64,000 nucleotides of DNA from Paracidovorax wautersii (GCF_900113035.1 NZ_FONX01000007.1:124001-188000); one strand, 5' to 3'. Numbered from the stretch's first letter, positions 1 through 9,243 are shown. The notes: generated by a model not told the origin, from the sequence alone. Numbers and translations: made by a program.

Positions 1-1
1 C

Positions 2-547
2 ATCGAGCCGGGCCATCCGCTGCAGCAGCTGCGCCCCGTCGTGCCCTGCCGGGCGGGCGACGGCTGGGAATGGGACGGCGTGCGCTTTTCCGTTCTGCAT
101 CCGCCCGCGGGCGGCGACCTGGCCGCGGGCAAGCCCAACATCCACAGCTGCGCCCTGCGCATCGAGGCCACGGCGGGCACGGCGGCCTTGCTGGTGGGCG
201 ACATCGAACGCGCGCAGGAGGCCGCGCTCATCGCGCGCGGCGCGCCGCTGCATGCCGATGTGCTGCTGGTGCCGCATCACGGCAGCCGCACGTCGTCCAG
301 CCCGGCCTTCCTGGAGGCCGTGGCGCCCCGCACTGCGCTGGTGCAGGCCGGCTACCGCAACCGGTTCGGCCACCCGGCGCCCGACGTGGCCCGGCGCTAC
401 CTCGACCGCGGCATCGATCTCGTGCGATCCGACCGCTGCGGGGCCATCGGCTGGACGTCCGAAACACCGGAGCAGGTGCGTTGCGAACGCGCGGCGCAGC
501 GGCACTATTGGCAGCATGTGCCGATAGCGCCTGACGATTCATCCTGA
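2..547 (+). CDS. comEC: ComEC/Rec2 DNA-uptake protein, C-terminal part
   Basis: This is the 3' end of a gene that begins before the window; the frame is open from base 2 with no convincing start. The visible 181 residues match the metallo-beta-lactamase-like C-terminal domain of ComEC/Rec2, the inner-membrane channel that takes up single-stranded DNA in natural competence. The signs are LLVGDIE followed by the metal-site-like LLVPHHGSRTSSS and a late FGHP. The membrane competence domain lies outside the window, so gene integrity cannot be judged. The family assignment rests on this domain alone; a stand-alone MBL-fold hydrolase is less likely given the HGSRTS arrangement and the lack of a local start. 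Confidence 0.85.
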   Translation: MEPGHPLQQLRPVVPCRAGDGWEWDGVRFSVLHPPAGGDLAAGKPNIHSCALRIEATAGTAALLVGDIERAQEAALIARGAPLHADVLLVPHHGSRTSSSPAFLEAVAPRTALVQAGYRNRFGHPAPDVARRYLDRGIDLVRSDRCGAIGWTSETPEQVRCERAAQRHYWQHVPIAPDDSS

Positions 548-692
548 CTCCCCGACGGTTTTGCGGCGTGCGTTCATCGCACAGTCATCAGGTCGGCCTG
601 CTCTCCTACAGAACGCTGTATCAAATCTGTCGGCGATGTTCCCAAGTGTGGGCCCGCAACTTGCTATGCTGACTACAGGAGGCACCGCTTTT

Positions 693-2237
693 ATGCAGAA
701 GTTCGACGAGATGTATGCGTCGCTGCCGTTTCAGGGCAGCGACGTTCGAGACCATTACAAGCGCTACGGGCAATGGTTGGGTAAGCAGTCAGAAGAAGCG
801 ATGCAAGCGCGCCGCGCCGAGGCGGAGATGATCTTCCGCCGTGTCGGCATCACCTTCGCGGTGTATGGCGCCAAGGACGAGGACGGCGCGGGTACCGAGC
901 GGTTGATTCCGTTCGATCTGATCCCGCGCATCATCCCCTCGCACGAGTGGTCCCGCATGCAGCAGGGCCTGGTGCAGCGCGTGACCGCGCTCAACCGTTT
1001 CATCCACGACGTCTATCACGGCCAGGACATCATCCGCGCCGGCATCGTGCCCTCCGACCTGATCCTGCGCAACGCGCAGTTCCGGCCCGAGATGGTGAAC
1101 GTCGATGTGCCGCGCGACCTCTACGCGCACATCGCCGGCATCGACATCGTGCGGGCGCCCGACGCCAGCGGCGACGGCGTCTATTACGTGCTCGAAGACA
1201 ACCTGCGCGTGCCCTCGGGCGTGTCGTACATGCTCGAGAACCGCAAGATGATGATGCGGCTCTTCCCCGAGCTCTTCTCGCTGCACAAGGTCGCACCCGT
1301 CGCGCACTACCCCGACCTGCTGCTCGACACGCTGCGCGCCAGCGCCCCGGCCGGCGCCGCCAACCCGACGGTCGCGGTGCTCACGCCCGGCATGTACAAC
1401 AGCGCCTACTTCGAACACGCCTTCCTGGCCCAGCAGATGGGCGTGGAACTGGTCGAAGGCCAGGACCTGGTGGTCAAGGACAACTTCGTCTATATGCGCA
1501 CCACGCGCGGCCTGCAGCGGGTGGACGTGATCTACCGCCGCGTGGACGACGATTTCCTCGACCCGCAGGTGTTCCGCCCCACCTCCACGCTCGGCTGCGC
1601 GGGCCTGATGAGCGCCTACCGCGCCGGCAACGTCGCCATCTGCAACGCGGTGGGCACGGGCATCGCCGACGACAAGTCGGTCTATCCGTACGTGCCCGAG
1701 ATGATCCGCTTCTACCTGGGCGAAGAACCCATCCTGGCCAACGTGCCCACCTGGATGTGCCGCAAGGAGGACGACCTGAAGTACGTGCTGGACCACCTGC
1801 ACGAACTGGTGGTCAAAGAAGTCCACGGCGCCGGCGGCTACGGCATGCTGATCGGCCCGGCCGCCAGCAAGGCCGAGATCGAGGAATTCCGCGCCGCGCT
1901 GCTCGCCAATCCGTCGGGCTACATCGCGCAGCCCACGCTGTCGCTCTCCAGCTGCCCGACCTACGTCGAATCCGGCATCGCGCCGCGCCACATCGACCTG
2001 CGCCCCTTCGTGCTCTCGGGCCAGAAGGTGCAGATGGCCGCCGGCGGCCTCACGCGCGTGGCGCTGAAGGAAGGCTCGCTGGTCGTCAACTCGTCGCAAG
2101 GCGGTGGCACCAAGGACACCTGGGTCCTGGGCGAAGACAACGCCGCCCCGCCCGTGCCCTGGCCCGCACCCACGCAAACCCTCGGCGGCATGACCCAGAC
2201 CCTGGGCAGCGTGACGCCCCCCCTGGGAGGACTCTGA
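693..2237 (+). CDS. Circularly permuted ATP-grasp protein (DUF404/DUF407)
   Basis: Protein of 514 residues of the circularly permuted ATP-grasp type 2 family. The signature EDNLRVPSGVSYMLENR is at about residues 168-184 and a Gly-rich SSQGGGTKDTWVL lies near the C-terminus. These enzymes are thought to form amide bonds on peptides, but the substrate is not established. They usually sit beside an alpha-E gene, as here. I chose ATG 693 because GGAGG at 678-682 lies 10 bases upstream; the frame is open further up to a TTG at 561 without such support. The C-terminus ends in a low-complexity tail with a short TQTLG repeat. The stop is followed after one base by the ATG of a truncated alpha-E copy. 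Confidence 0.9.
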   Translation: MQKFDEMYASLPFQGSDVRDHYKRYGQWLGKQSEEAMQARRAEAEMIFRRVGITFAVYGAKDEDGAGTERLIPFDLIPRIIPSHEWSRMQQGLVQRVTALNRFIHDVYHGQDIIRAGIVPSDLILRNAQFRPEMVNVDVPRDLYAHIAGIDIVRAPDASGDGVYYVLEDNLRVPSGVSYMLENRKMMMRLFPELFSLHKVAPVAHYPDLLLDTLRASAPAGAANPTVAVLTPGMYNSAYFEHAFLAQQMGVELVEGQDLVVKDNFVYMRTTRGLQRVDVIYRRVDDDFLDPQVFRPTSTLGCAGLMSAYRAGNVAICNAVGTGIADDKSVYPYVPEMIRFYLGEEPILANVPTWMCRKEDDLKYVLDHLHELVVKEVHGAGGYGMLIGPAASKAEIEEFRAALLANPSGYIAQPTLSLSSCPTYVESGIAPRHIDLRPFVLSGQKVQMAAGGLTRVALKEGSLVVNSSQGGGTKDTWVLGEDNAAPPVPWPAPTQTLGGMTQTLGSVTPPLGGL

Positions 2238-2238
2238 G

Positions 2239-2385
2239 ATGCTGAGCCGTACCGCCGATCACCTGTTCTGGATGTCCCGCTGCACCGAGCGAGCAGAAAA
2301 GCACGCCGCAGGCGGGCTTTCGCTACAACACCGCGTGCGCGCGCAGCGCGTGCGGGGTTCTCTGCCCGAGGAGGCTGCATGCTGA
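2239..2385 (+). pseudogene. Truncated duplicate of the alpha-E gene start (48-codon ORF)
   Basis: ATG 2239 follows the ATP-grasp stop by one base and has GGGAGG upstream. Its first 14 codons encode MLSRTADHLFWMSR, the same as the intact gene at 2379. Over 62 bases (2239-2300 against 2379-2440) I count six mismatches, five of them at third codon positions. After TERAE the similarity is lost and the frame continues through unrelated codons to a TGA at 2383-2385, inside the start of the real alpha-E gene. It could be a decayed tandem duplication, or it could now act as a short translated leader coupled to the next gene. The sequence alone does not separate these. Confidence 0.75.
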
Positions 2386-3347
2386 GTCGTACTGCCGATC
2401 ATCTGTTCTGGATGTCCCGCTACACCGAGCGGGCAGAGAACACCGCCCGGATGCTGAACGTCAACTACGAGACGTCGCTCCTGCCCCAGTCCGCCGCCGT
2501 CTCGGAAGAGGGCTGGCAGGGCCTGCTGTCCATCAGCGAGCTGATGCCCGCTTACGTCGCCAAGCACGGCGAGGTCACGCCGGCCGGGGTGCTGAATTTC
2601 ATGGTGCATGACGGCACCAACCCGTCGTCCATCGTGTCGTGCCTGCGCGCGGCCCGCGAAAACGCCCGCGCAGTGCGCGGCGCGCTCACCACCGAGGTGT
2701 GGGAAACGCAGAACCAGACCTGGCTGGAATTGAGCCGGCAGCTGGGCGGCGGCGCGTTCGAGCGCGACCCGGGCCAGTTCTTCGAATGGGTCAAGTACCG
2801 CTCGCACCTCTCGCGCGGCGTGGTGCTGGGCACCATGCTGCAGGACGAGGCCTTCCACTTCCTGCGGCTGGGCACCTTCCTGGAGCGGGCCGACAACACG
2901 GCACGCCTGCTGGACGTGAAGTTCCACGCGGTGCAGAGCGACTTCCACGGCTCGGTGCAGAACCCGCGCCGGGCCACGCCGGAGTTCGACTTCTACCACT
3001 GGAGCGCGATCCTGCGCAGCGTCTCGGCCTTCGAGGTCTATCGCAAGGCCTACCGCGACGTCATCACGCCCGAGCGCGTGGCCGACCTGCTGATCCTGCG
3101 CCGCGACATGCCGCGTTCGCTGCACGCCAGCGTGAACGAGGTAGCGGACAACCTCGCCGTGCTCTCCAACGAGCACTCGGGCGAGACCCAGCGCAAGGCC
3201 GGCCGCCTGCTGGCCGATCTGCGCTATGGCCGCATCGACGAGATCCTGGCCACCGGCCTGCACGCCTATCTCACGCAGTTCCTCGACCGCGTGAACGAAC
3301 TGGGCGTGGGCATCAGCCGCGACTTCCTGGTGCCGGTGCCGGCGTAA
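2379..3347 (+). CDS. Alpha-E domain-containing protein (DUF403)
   Basis: Predicted 322-residue, helix-rich alpha-E (DUF403) protein. It starts MLSRTADHLFWMSRYTERAENTARML, the characteristic N-terminus of the family, and has a second LERADNTARLLD motif in the middle. Function is unknown; the family co-occurs with circularly permuted ATP-grasp proteins and often with a transglutaminase-like protein, which has led to the proposal that they make or modify a peptide. No transglutaminase gene is visible downstream here. GAGGAGG at 2368-2374 supports ATG 2379. The gene is probably co-transcribed with the ATP-grasp gene, separated from it only by the truncated duplicate start. Confidence 0.9.
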   Translation: MLSRTADHLFWMSRYTERAENTARMLNVNYETSLLPQSAAVSEEGWQGLLSISELMPAYVAKHGEVTPAGVLNFMVHDGTNPSSIVSCLRAARENARAVRGALTTEVWETQNQTWLELSRQLGGGAFERDPGQFFEWVKYRSHLSRGVVLGTMLQDEAFHFLRLGTFLERADNTARLLDVKFHAVQSDFHGSVQNPRRATPEFDFYHWSAILRSVSAFEVYRKAYRDVITPERVADLLILRRDMPRSLHASVNEVADNLAVLSNEHSGETQRKAGRLLADLRYGRIDEILATGLHAYLTQFLDRVNELGVGISRDFLVPVPA

Positions 3348-3363
3348 GCCCCGAAGCCGGCGG

Positions 3364-3729
3364 TCAGTGCGCAGGCGCTGCCGTGGGCAGGGCGGCGCTG
3401 GCGCTCACCGATGCGTGCCCGCCGGGGCAGCCCGGGACAGGGGCATGCGGCGGCAGGGCGTCAGGCATGCCGTAGGAGCGCAGCAATTGCGCGTCCAGCT
3501 CGCCCGTCTTGCGGGCGCATTCCAGTTCGGCGATGACCTGCGCGCGGGTCAGCGGCTGCTGCGCCGTAGCTGCGGCGGCAGACGTCGTCTGCGGTGTTGC
3601 GGAGGGCGCCGTTTGCGCCATCGCGGCGTGGCAGCCCAGCGTGGCCAGCAGCAGGCCCGCCGTGGCGGAGCGAACGGCCTGCAGGGCCGTGCGGGAATGA
3701 CGTGAGGGGTGGAGTGGCAGAGGGTTCAT
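3364..3729 (-). CDS. Secreted DUF4148-type small protein
   Basis: Protein of 121 residues with a basic N-terminus, a hydrophobic segment at about 22-35 and a likely signal-peptidase site after AMAQ. The mature part carries LTRAQVIAELECARKTGEL, which resembles DUF4148, a family of small exported proteins common in Burkholderiales and of unknown role. The C-terminus is Ala/Pro-rich. It is convergent with the alpha-E gene and only 16 bases from its stop. The ribosome-binding site is weak, so the start is less certain than the family. Confidence 0.75.
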   Translation of the reverse strand: MNPLPLHPSRHSRTALQAVRSATAGLLLATLGCHAAMAQTAPSATPQTTSAAAATAQQPLTRAQVIAELECARKTGELDAQLLRSYGMPDALPPHAPVPGCPGGHASVSASAALPTAAPAH

Positions 3730-3916
3730 GGCAGCAACTTCTGGTGAGTGCCGGAGGGCGGATTGCCTTCCGTGCCGTCACTGTGCTGCCGCAGCCGGCC
3801 CCGATCCAGTGCGCTGCGACGAAGCGCCGCAGGGCTTGCGCGAATCGCCGCCCGCTTTCGCCAGCCGCGGCCTGATATCTGCCCCGGAAGCTGCCGGGTT
3901 ACTCGCGTCGCCCGTT

Positions 3917-4288
3917 CTACGGCCTGGCGTTGCGGCGCTGGTCGCGCAGCATGAAGAGGTACAGGCTCTCCACCTTCTCGCGCGCCCAGGGCGTCTTGCG
4001 CAGGAACTTCAGGCTGGACGACACGCTCGGGTCGCTTTGGAAGCAGCGCACGGGAATGCGCTCGGCCAGGCCCTGCCAGCCGAAATACGTGTGCAGCCCC
4101 ACCACCATGGCCTCCAGCGTCACGCCGTGCAGCGGGTCGCGGGACGAGGAAGGGGTGGGCTTGGTGGCTACCGCAGCCTCTGCTGCCGAGGCTGTTGCCG
4201 CTGTGGCCGGCGCTGGCGGGGTGGATGGCTGGGTCGCAGCCGCCGCGGAAGCGGCAGGAGCGCTGGGGCTGGAAGGAACGACGGTCAT
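3917..4288 (-). CDS. VF530-like (DUF2132) protein
   Basis: Protein of 123 residues. The first 50 are an Ala/Pro/Thr-rich, probably disordered tail; from about residue 51 it matches the small VF530/DUF2132 domain, with DPLHGVTLEAMVVGL, IPVRCF and SSLKFLRKTPWAREKVE. A structure from Vibrio fischeri suggested a nucleic-acid-binding fold, but no cellular role is established. ATG 4288 is the first good methionine; the frame is open much further upstream only because of antisense GC bias against the aldehyde dehydrogenase gene. The 190 bases down to the DUF4148 gene show no other feature. Confidence 0.8.
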   Translation of the reverse strand: MTVVPSSPSAPAASAAAATQPSTPPAPATAATASAAEAAVATKPTPSSSRDPLHGVTLEAMVVGLHTYFGWQGLAERIPVRCFQSDPSVSSSLKFLRKTPWAREKVESLYLFMLRDQRRNARP

Positions 4289-4531
4289 GGCGGTGGAGCA
4301 TAAGCCACGCACGGCGGCCCGGGCCGTTTCGCCGGCAGGGGGCGCATGTCCTTCTGAATGCGGCCTGGAACACGCTATTACATGGCGATGTCTCGCCCGA
4401 GCCTGCAGACATCGTACAACCGGCCTATAGTTGCCGGTTGGCACTGCGCGTGCCCGGCCTGCCCCGTGCGGTCCCGGAGCGTGCAGCGCGTTCGACACCC
4501 CTCTCTCAGAACCCCAACAGGAGCTTTTTGC

Positions 4532-5971
4532 ATGACGTATCCGAATACGCAACTCTTCATCGCAGGTACCTGGCAGGACGCCGCCGATGGCAAGACCATC
4601 GCCGTCCACAACCCGTCCACGGGCAAGGAAATCGGCCGCGTGGCGCACGCCGGCAAGGCCGACCTGGACCGGGCGCTGGAGGCGGCTCAGAAGGGGTTCG
4701 AGACCTGGCGCGACATGCCCGCCATCGAGCGCGCCAAGATCATGCGCCGCGCTGCCGGCCTGATGCGCGAGCGCGCCGAAGCCATCGGCCGCATCCTCAC
4801 GCAGGAGCAGGGCAAGCCGCTGGCCGAGGCCAAGATCGAAGCCATGGCCGCAGCCGACATCATCGACTGGTTCGCCGACGAAGGCCTGCGCATCTACGGC
4901 CGCATCGTGCCCTCGCGCGGCAACCTGAACGTGCGCCAGCTGGTGCTCAAGGACCCGGTGGGCCCGGTGGCCGCGTTCACGCCCTGGAACTTCCCCATCA
5001 ACCAGGTGGTGCGCAAGATGGCCGCCGCTCTGGGCGCGGGCTGCTCCATCCTCGTCAAGGCGCCTGAAGAAACCCCGGCCAGCCCGGCCGAGCTGATCCG
5101 CGCCTTCGCCGATGCCGGCGTGCCGGCCGGCACGGTGGGCCTGGTGTATGGCGATCCGGCCGAGATCTCCGGCTACCTCATCCCGCACCCCATCATCCGC
5201 AAGGTCACCTTCACGGGCTCCACCGCCGTGGGCAAGCAGCTGGCAGCGCTCGCCGGCAAGCACATGAAGCGCGTGACCATGGAACTGGGCGGCCACGCCC
5301 CGGTGATCGTGGCGGAAGACGCCGACGTGGAACTGGCCGTGAAGGCCGCCGGCGGCGCCAAGTTCCGCAACGCCGGCCAGGTCTGCATCTCGCCCACGCG
5401 CTTCCTGGTGCACGAAAGCATCCGCCGCGACTTCGTCGCCGCGCTCACGCGCCATGCGCAGAGCCTGAAGGTGGGCGATGGCCTGGCCGAAGGCACGCAG
5501 ATGGGCCCGCTGGCCAACCCGCGCCGCGTGAGCGCCATGACCGATCTGATGCAGGACGCCGTGAAGAACGGCGCGCAGGTCACGGCCGGCGGCGAGCGCA
5601 TCGGCGGCGAAGGCAACTACTTCCAGCCCACCGTGCTGGACAACGTGCCGCTGTCGGCCCGCATCTTCAACGAAGAGCCCTTCGGCCCCGTGGCCGCCGT
5701 GCGCGGCTTCGAGAAGATCGAGGACGCCATCGCCGAAGCCAACCGCCTGCCCTACGGCCTGGCGGGCTATGCCTTCACCAGCTCGCTGAAGTACGCGCAT
5801 CTGCTGTCGCAGCGCGTGGAAGTGGGCATGCTCTGGATCAACCAGCCCGCCACGCCGTCGGCCGAACTGCCCTTCGGCGGCCTCAAGGATTCGGGCTACG
5901 GCTCCGAAGGCGGCCCGGAAGCCATCGAGGCGCACCTGAACACCCGTTCGGTCTCGATCACCAACGTGTGA
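4532..5971 (+). CDS. gabD: NAD(P)-dependent aldehyde dehydrogenase, succinate-semialdehyde type
   Basis: Predicted 479-residue soluble aldehyde dehydrogenase. The catalytic glutamate is in [10 protein letters not shown] and the nucleophilic cysteine in [22 protein letters not shown] and FTGSTAVGK form the cofactor site. Closest in style to succinate-semialdehyde dehydrogenases, which oxidise the semialdehyde to succinate in GABA and related catabolism. No GABA transaminase or transporter is adjacent, so the substrate (succinic, glutaric or 2-oxoglutaric semialdehyde) is inferred. AGGAG at 4518-4522 supports ATG 4532, giving the usual family length. Confidence 0.85.
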   Translation: MTYPNTQLFIAGTWQDAADGKTIAVHNPSTGKEIGRVAHAGKADLDRALEAAQKGFETWRDMPAIERAKIMRRAAGLMRERAEAIGRILTQEQGKPLAEAKIEAMAAADIIDWFADEGLRIYGRIVPSRGNLNVRQLVLKDPVGPVAAFTPWNFPINQVVRKMAAALGAGCSILVKAPEETPASPAELIRAFADAGVPAGTVGLVYGDPAEISGYLIPHPIIRKVTFTGSTAVGKQLAALAGKHMKRVTMELGGHAPVIVAEDADVELAVKAAGGAKFRNAGQVCISPTRFLVHESIRRDFVAALTRHAQSLKVGDGLAEGTQMGPLANPRRVSAMTDLMQDAVKNGAQVTAGGERIGGEGNYFQPTVLDNVPLSARIFNEEPFGPVAAVRGFEKIEDAIAEANRLPYGLAGYAFTSSLKYAHLLSQRVEVGMLWINQPATPSAELPFGGLKDSGYGSEGGPEAIEAHLNTRSVSITNV

Positions 5972-6119
5972 TCTGCGCCTGAGCGCCCCAAGGCCAGGGC
6001 CTGTGCCCTGGCCCTGCTGGGGCGGTCAGCAGCCCGGCCGTTGCGTGCTCAGGTACGGAGCCCGCGATGGCTCGGGCTCGGCGCGCTGGGCTGCCCCTCG
6101 CTGGCGGCCCGCTACCGCC

Positions 6120-6818
6120 TCAGTGCGGATACACGTTGCCCTGCCGGTCGTAGCAGCGGAACACGTTGCACTGCGTCATCTCCGGCCGGGGCTGCGGCGC
6201 AGGCCGGGATGGCACGACCACCACGCCGGGCGGCGCGTAATAGGGCGATGCGTATTGCGGCGCCACATAGGCCGGCCGGTTGGCGCGTGCCCGTTCGGCT
6301 TCGGCATAGGCCGCGGGCGTGAGGCAGGCCAGATCGGCCTGGCGCTGGGCCGCGTCCAGGCGCGTCGCCTCGTCGTACATGCCCTGGCCCAGGCTGGCCG
6401 TGACGTCCTGCAGCTGCCGGCGCGCGCGCTGGCAGGCGGCGCTCTGCGCTGGGTCGGGCCGCGCCTCGTTGCCGCTGCGCGCCTGCGAACGGCGCTCGCG
6501 CGCATCGCGGGCGGCATCCAGCCGCTCCTGTTCGGCTTCGGCGCGCAGGCGCTGCTGGCGTTGTTCCAGCGCCTGCGCCGCCTGTTCCCGTTCCTGCCGT
6601 ATCTGCGCCTCGGTCTTGCGAGGCTCCACTTCGGTCACGGCCGTGCCGCGGCTGCAGCTGCCGTCGGTGTAGGTGACCTTGCCGGTGGTGGCGTCGGTGC
6701 AGCGCAGCACCTGGGCGCCCGCACCTGCGGCCAGCAGGCCGGCACCGGCCGCGCAGGCGAGCGCCCGCAGCAGCCGCGATGGGCGAGAGGGGGAACGGGG
6801 TGTGTGCGGCGATGGCAT
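6120..6818 (-). CDS. Exported DUF4124-domain protein
   Basis: Protein of 232 residues. A basic N-terminus and hydrophobic stretch (about 15-35, ALACAAGAGLLAAGAGA) form a signal peptide, followed by a DUF4124-like VLRCTDATTGKVTYTDGSC. A highly charged Gln/Arg/Glu-rich central segment is probably a coiled coil; the C-terminus is Tyr/Pro-rich and ends in a second motif RCYDRQGNVYPH resembling the first. Function unknown; these are typical cell-envelope proteins of beta- and gammaproteobacteria. I start at ATG 6818; a TTG at 6881 is less likely. It probably follows the small lipoprotein gene at 6891-7199 in one transcript. Confidence 0.7.
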   Translation of the reverse strand: MPSPHTPRSPSRPSRLLRALACAAGAGLLAAGAGAQVLRCTDATTGKVTYTDGSCSRGTAVTEVEPRKTEAQIRQEREQAAQALEQRQQRLRAEAEQERLDAARDARERRSQARSGNEARPDPAQSAACQRARRQLQDVTASLGQGMYDEATRLDAAQRQADLACLTPAAYAEAERARANRPAYVAPQYASPYYAPPGVVVVPSRPAPQPRPEMTQCNVFRCYDRQGNVYPH

Positions 6819-6890
6819 GGGATGGCCTGGATGGATGGCGATGGGGTGCGGCGGGCGCGAGGTGCTGCAAGTGTGCGGCAATCCTGGCGC

Positions 6891-7199
6891 TCAGCGCCAG
6901 TCGTTCCCGGAGGGGCCGTCGCCTCGCTGCCAGACCGGCCGCGGGACGGGCGCGGAGTTGGCGGAACGGGGCATGGGAATGCCGCCTGGGCTGGAATAGA
7001 CGTAGCGCGGCGGCGGCTCGTACACCGGGATGGTGGAATAGGTGGCCGGGTAGCCGCCTGCCATGTCGGGCACGCGCGGGTATTCGCCGTAGTAGCTGTT
7101 GTCGTCGTAGGGCTCGCCCGGCAGCGCGACGCAACCCATGACCAGGCCGGCCAGCGCCGTGGTTGCGGTGAGCCGCAGCGCAAGGAGCAGATGGGGCAT
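6891..7199 (-). CDS. Small putative lipoprotein, Tyr/Pro-rich
   Basis: Protein of 102 residues starting MPHLLLALRLTATTALAGLV, followed by MGC, a plausible though imperfect lipobox. The mature part is short, rich in Tyr, Pro and Gly, and has no domain I recognise. ATG 7199 places the signal peptide at the N-terminus; an upstream in-frame codon at 7253 would bury it. It lies 72 bases ahead of the DUF4124 gene on the same strand, so both may be envelope proteins made together. Confidence 0.6.
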   Translation of the reverse strand: MPHLLLALRLTATTALAGLVMGCVALPGEPYDDNSYYGEYPRVPDMAGGYPATYSTIPVYEPPPRYVYSSPGGIPMPRSANSAPVPRPVWQRGDGPSGNDWR

Positions 7200-7430
7200 G
7201 GCCTGTCTCTTTCTTTCTGGGTGGATGTGGCCCGGAGCCTCGCTCATGGGCATTGCGTGCCGGGGCCGGCCTCGGTGCGCCGGATTCGCCGGTCGATGGC
7301 GCTTTCCATGACTGACTGACGCGCGACGGCTTATTTTGGTTGACCCTGCGGCCTGGCCCGTGTCCGCCTTGGCCTTGACCTTGCCGGGGGCTGCTTCGTG
7401 GGGCCGCGCGTGTCGCCAAGCCCCGCCGGC

Positions 7431-8345
7431 TCAGTCGCTCACGCCCGGCTGCTGCCGCAGATAGTCCTGCAGCGCGGCGATGGCCTGGCGCACCTTGGCG
7501 GGCTGGGTGTCGCGCTGCGGGGTGACAGCCCAGATGCGCAGCCCGTCCGCCGGGCCGAAGTGCCACTGCGGCATCACGCGCACCAGCTGGCCGCTCTCCA
7601 GCGCGTCCTGCACGTCGATGCTGCCCAGCAGGGCCAGGCCCAGGCCGGCTTCGCACATCTGCTGGATCGACAGCTGGTTGTTGCTGGCGATGCGGGGCTG
7701 CACGCGCAGCGTGTGCGACTCGGCGCCGGGTGCGCTGCTTTTCATCTCGATGCGCAGGCCGCCTTCGCGCGCGAAGCCCAGCCAGGGCGGGTCCAGCAAT
7801 TGCCCGGGTGTCTGCGGCATGCCGTGCCGGGCCAGCCACTGCGGCGCGGCGCACAGCCACCAGTGCAGCGTGCCCAGGCTGCGCGCGGCCCAGGAGGAAT
7901 CGGGCAGGCCGCCGAAGCGAACGGCCAGGTCCACGCGTGCCTCGATGAGGTCGATCAGCGCATCGTCCACCAGCAGGTGCAGGCGCAGCGCTGGGTGCGC
8001 GGCCAGCAGCGGGCCGAGGGAGGGCGCGATGTGCCGCGCGAAGCCCACCGGAGCCGCCAGCCGCAGCTCGCCGCTGGGCACATCGCGCGAGGCCGCCAGC
8101 TCGGCCCGGGCCTGGTCGGCCGCCGCGCACATGGCCGCGCACTGCGCGTGGTAGCGGGCGCCGGCTTCGGTCAGGGTCAGCTTGCGGGTGGAGCGATGCA
8201 GCAGCGTGACGCCGCCCGCCTGTTCCAAGAGCCGCACCTGCTGGCTGATGGCCGAGGGGCTCATGCCCAGCGCCCGGGCGGCGCCGCTCATGGAGCCATG
8301 CCGCACCACCGTGGCGAAGATGGCCATGCGCTTGAGATCGTCCAT
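7431..8345 (-). CDS. LysR-family transcriptional regulator
   Basis: Protein of 304 residues with an N-terminal winged helix-turn-helix (about 1-60; GSMSGAARALGMSPSAISQQVRLLE) and a C-terminal periplasmic-binding-like effector domain. ATG 8345 is preceded by AAGGA at a good distance and gives the normal LysR length; an in-frame TTG 18 bases upstream is weaker. It is divergent from the NAD(P)-binding gene at 8458 and the 112-base gap contains a perfect 10-bp inverted repeat. By analogy with other LysR pairs it probably controls that neighbour and itself. The inducer is unknown. Confidence 0.9.
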   Translation of the reverse strand: MDDLKRMAIFATVVRHGSMSGAARALGMSPSAISQQVRLLEQAGGVTLLHRSTRKLTLTEAGARYHAQCAAMCAAADQARAELAASRDVPSGELRLAAPVGFARHIAPSLGPLLAAHPALRLHLLVDDALIDLIEARVDLAVRFGGLPDSSWAARSLGTLHWWLCAAPQWLARHGMPQTPGQLLDPPWLGFAREGGLRIEMKSSAPGAESHTLRVQPRIASNNQLSIQQMCEAGLGLALLGSIDVQDALESGQLVRVMPQWHFGPADGLRIWAVTPQRDTQPAKVRQAIAALQDYLRQQPGVSD

Positions 8346-8375
8346 TGTGAAGCTGTCCTTCAAGGAGATGGCTGA

Positions 8376-8438
8376 AAAAGCCGTCTAGTGCGTCGATTGT
8401 GCATTCCATACGATGGCGGCATCGCCTCGACGGCTTTT
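8376..8438. promoter_or_regulatory. Inverted repeat between divergent LysR and NAD(P)-binding genes
   Basis: AAAAGCCGTC at 8376-8385 is the exact reverse complement of GACGGCTTTT at 8429-8438, with 43 bases between. The pair lies entirely in the divergent intergenic region, so it could be two operator half-sites for the LysR protein. The spacing is wide for a single LysR dimer; two sites joined by a loop, or chance, are alternatives. Confidence 0.4.
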
Positions 8439-8457
8439 GGGACGGAAGGACACTCTG

Positions 8458-9108
8458 ATGAAAATCGCATTGATCGGTACGGGTTTCGTGGGCAGCGCGG
8501 TGCTGGAAGAACTGCTGGAGCGCGGCCATCGCGTGACGGTGCTGGCCCGCCACCCCGAGAAGCTGGAGCCGCGCGAAGGCTTGAGCGTGGTGGCGGCCGA
8601 TGCGCAGGTGGCCGCGCAGGTGGCGGCTGCCGTACGGGACCATGACGCGGTGATCAGCGCCTACAACCCCGGCTGGACGGTGCCGGACATCCACGACCAG
8701 TTCCTGGCCGGCAGCCTCGCCATTCTGGAAGGCGTGCGTGCCTCGGGCGTCAGGCGCGTGCTGGTGGTGGGCGGCGCGGGCAGCCTGTTCGTGGCGCCGG
8801 GCGTGCAGCTGGTCGATACACCGGAATTTCCGGCCGAATGGAAGCAGGGCGCCCTCGCGGCCCGCGAGCTGCTGACCCGCATGCGCCAGGAGCAGCAGCT
8901 GGAATGGACCTTCCTCTCCCCGGCCATCCTGCTGGAGCCGGGCCCGCGCACCGGCCGCTACCGCCGCGGCACCGAATCGCCCCTGATGAACGGCGACCAG
9001 CCGGGCCGCATCAGCGTGGCCGACCTGGCCGTGGCGCTGGTGGACGAGCTGGAAGATCCGCAGCACGTGCGCGCGCGCTTCACGGTGGCCGAAGAGCTGC
9101 CGGCCTGA
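8458..9108 (+). CDS. NAD(P)-binding epimerase/NmrA-like oxidoreductase
   Basis: Protein of 216 residues with a Rossmann fold: MKIALIGTGFVGSAVLEELL at the N-terminus is the GxxGxxG dinucleotide-binding turn. Similar to the short atypical SDR group (YwnB/NmrA-like), some of which are quinone or azo reductases and some redox sensors. No conserved YxxxK catalytic pair is obvious, so activity is uncertain. GGAAGGA at 8444-8450 supports ATG 8458. Expression is probably under the divergent LysR regulator. Confidence 0.8.
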   Translation: MKIALIGTGFVGSAVLEELLERGHRVTVLARHPEKLEPREGLSVVAADAQVAAQVAAAVRDHDAVISAYNPGWTVPDIHDQFLAGSLAILEGVRASGVRRVLVVGGAGSLFVAPGVQLVDTPEFPAEWKQGALAARELLTRMRQEQQLEWTFLSPAILLEPGPRTGRYRRGTESPLMNGDQPGRISVADLAVALVDELEDPQHVRARFTVAEELPA

Positions 9109-9243
9109 AGCGGCACACGCCAAGCGCCGTGCGGGGTTGCCGGCCCGCGCTGCGGGCGGCGGTGCGGTGCCTCACGGAGCCGGTTCGCCGAGGGGCAGCC
9201 GTTCCCGGTCCGTGAGCGGATCGCCCGTCTGATGCTATGAAAA

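Noticed and set aside
6112..9123. Minus-strand 1003-codon frame across several genes
   Set aside because: Runs through four better-supported genes and intergenic sequence; Arg/Pro/Ala-rich nonsense typical of high-GC antisense frames.
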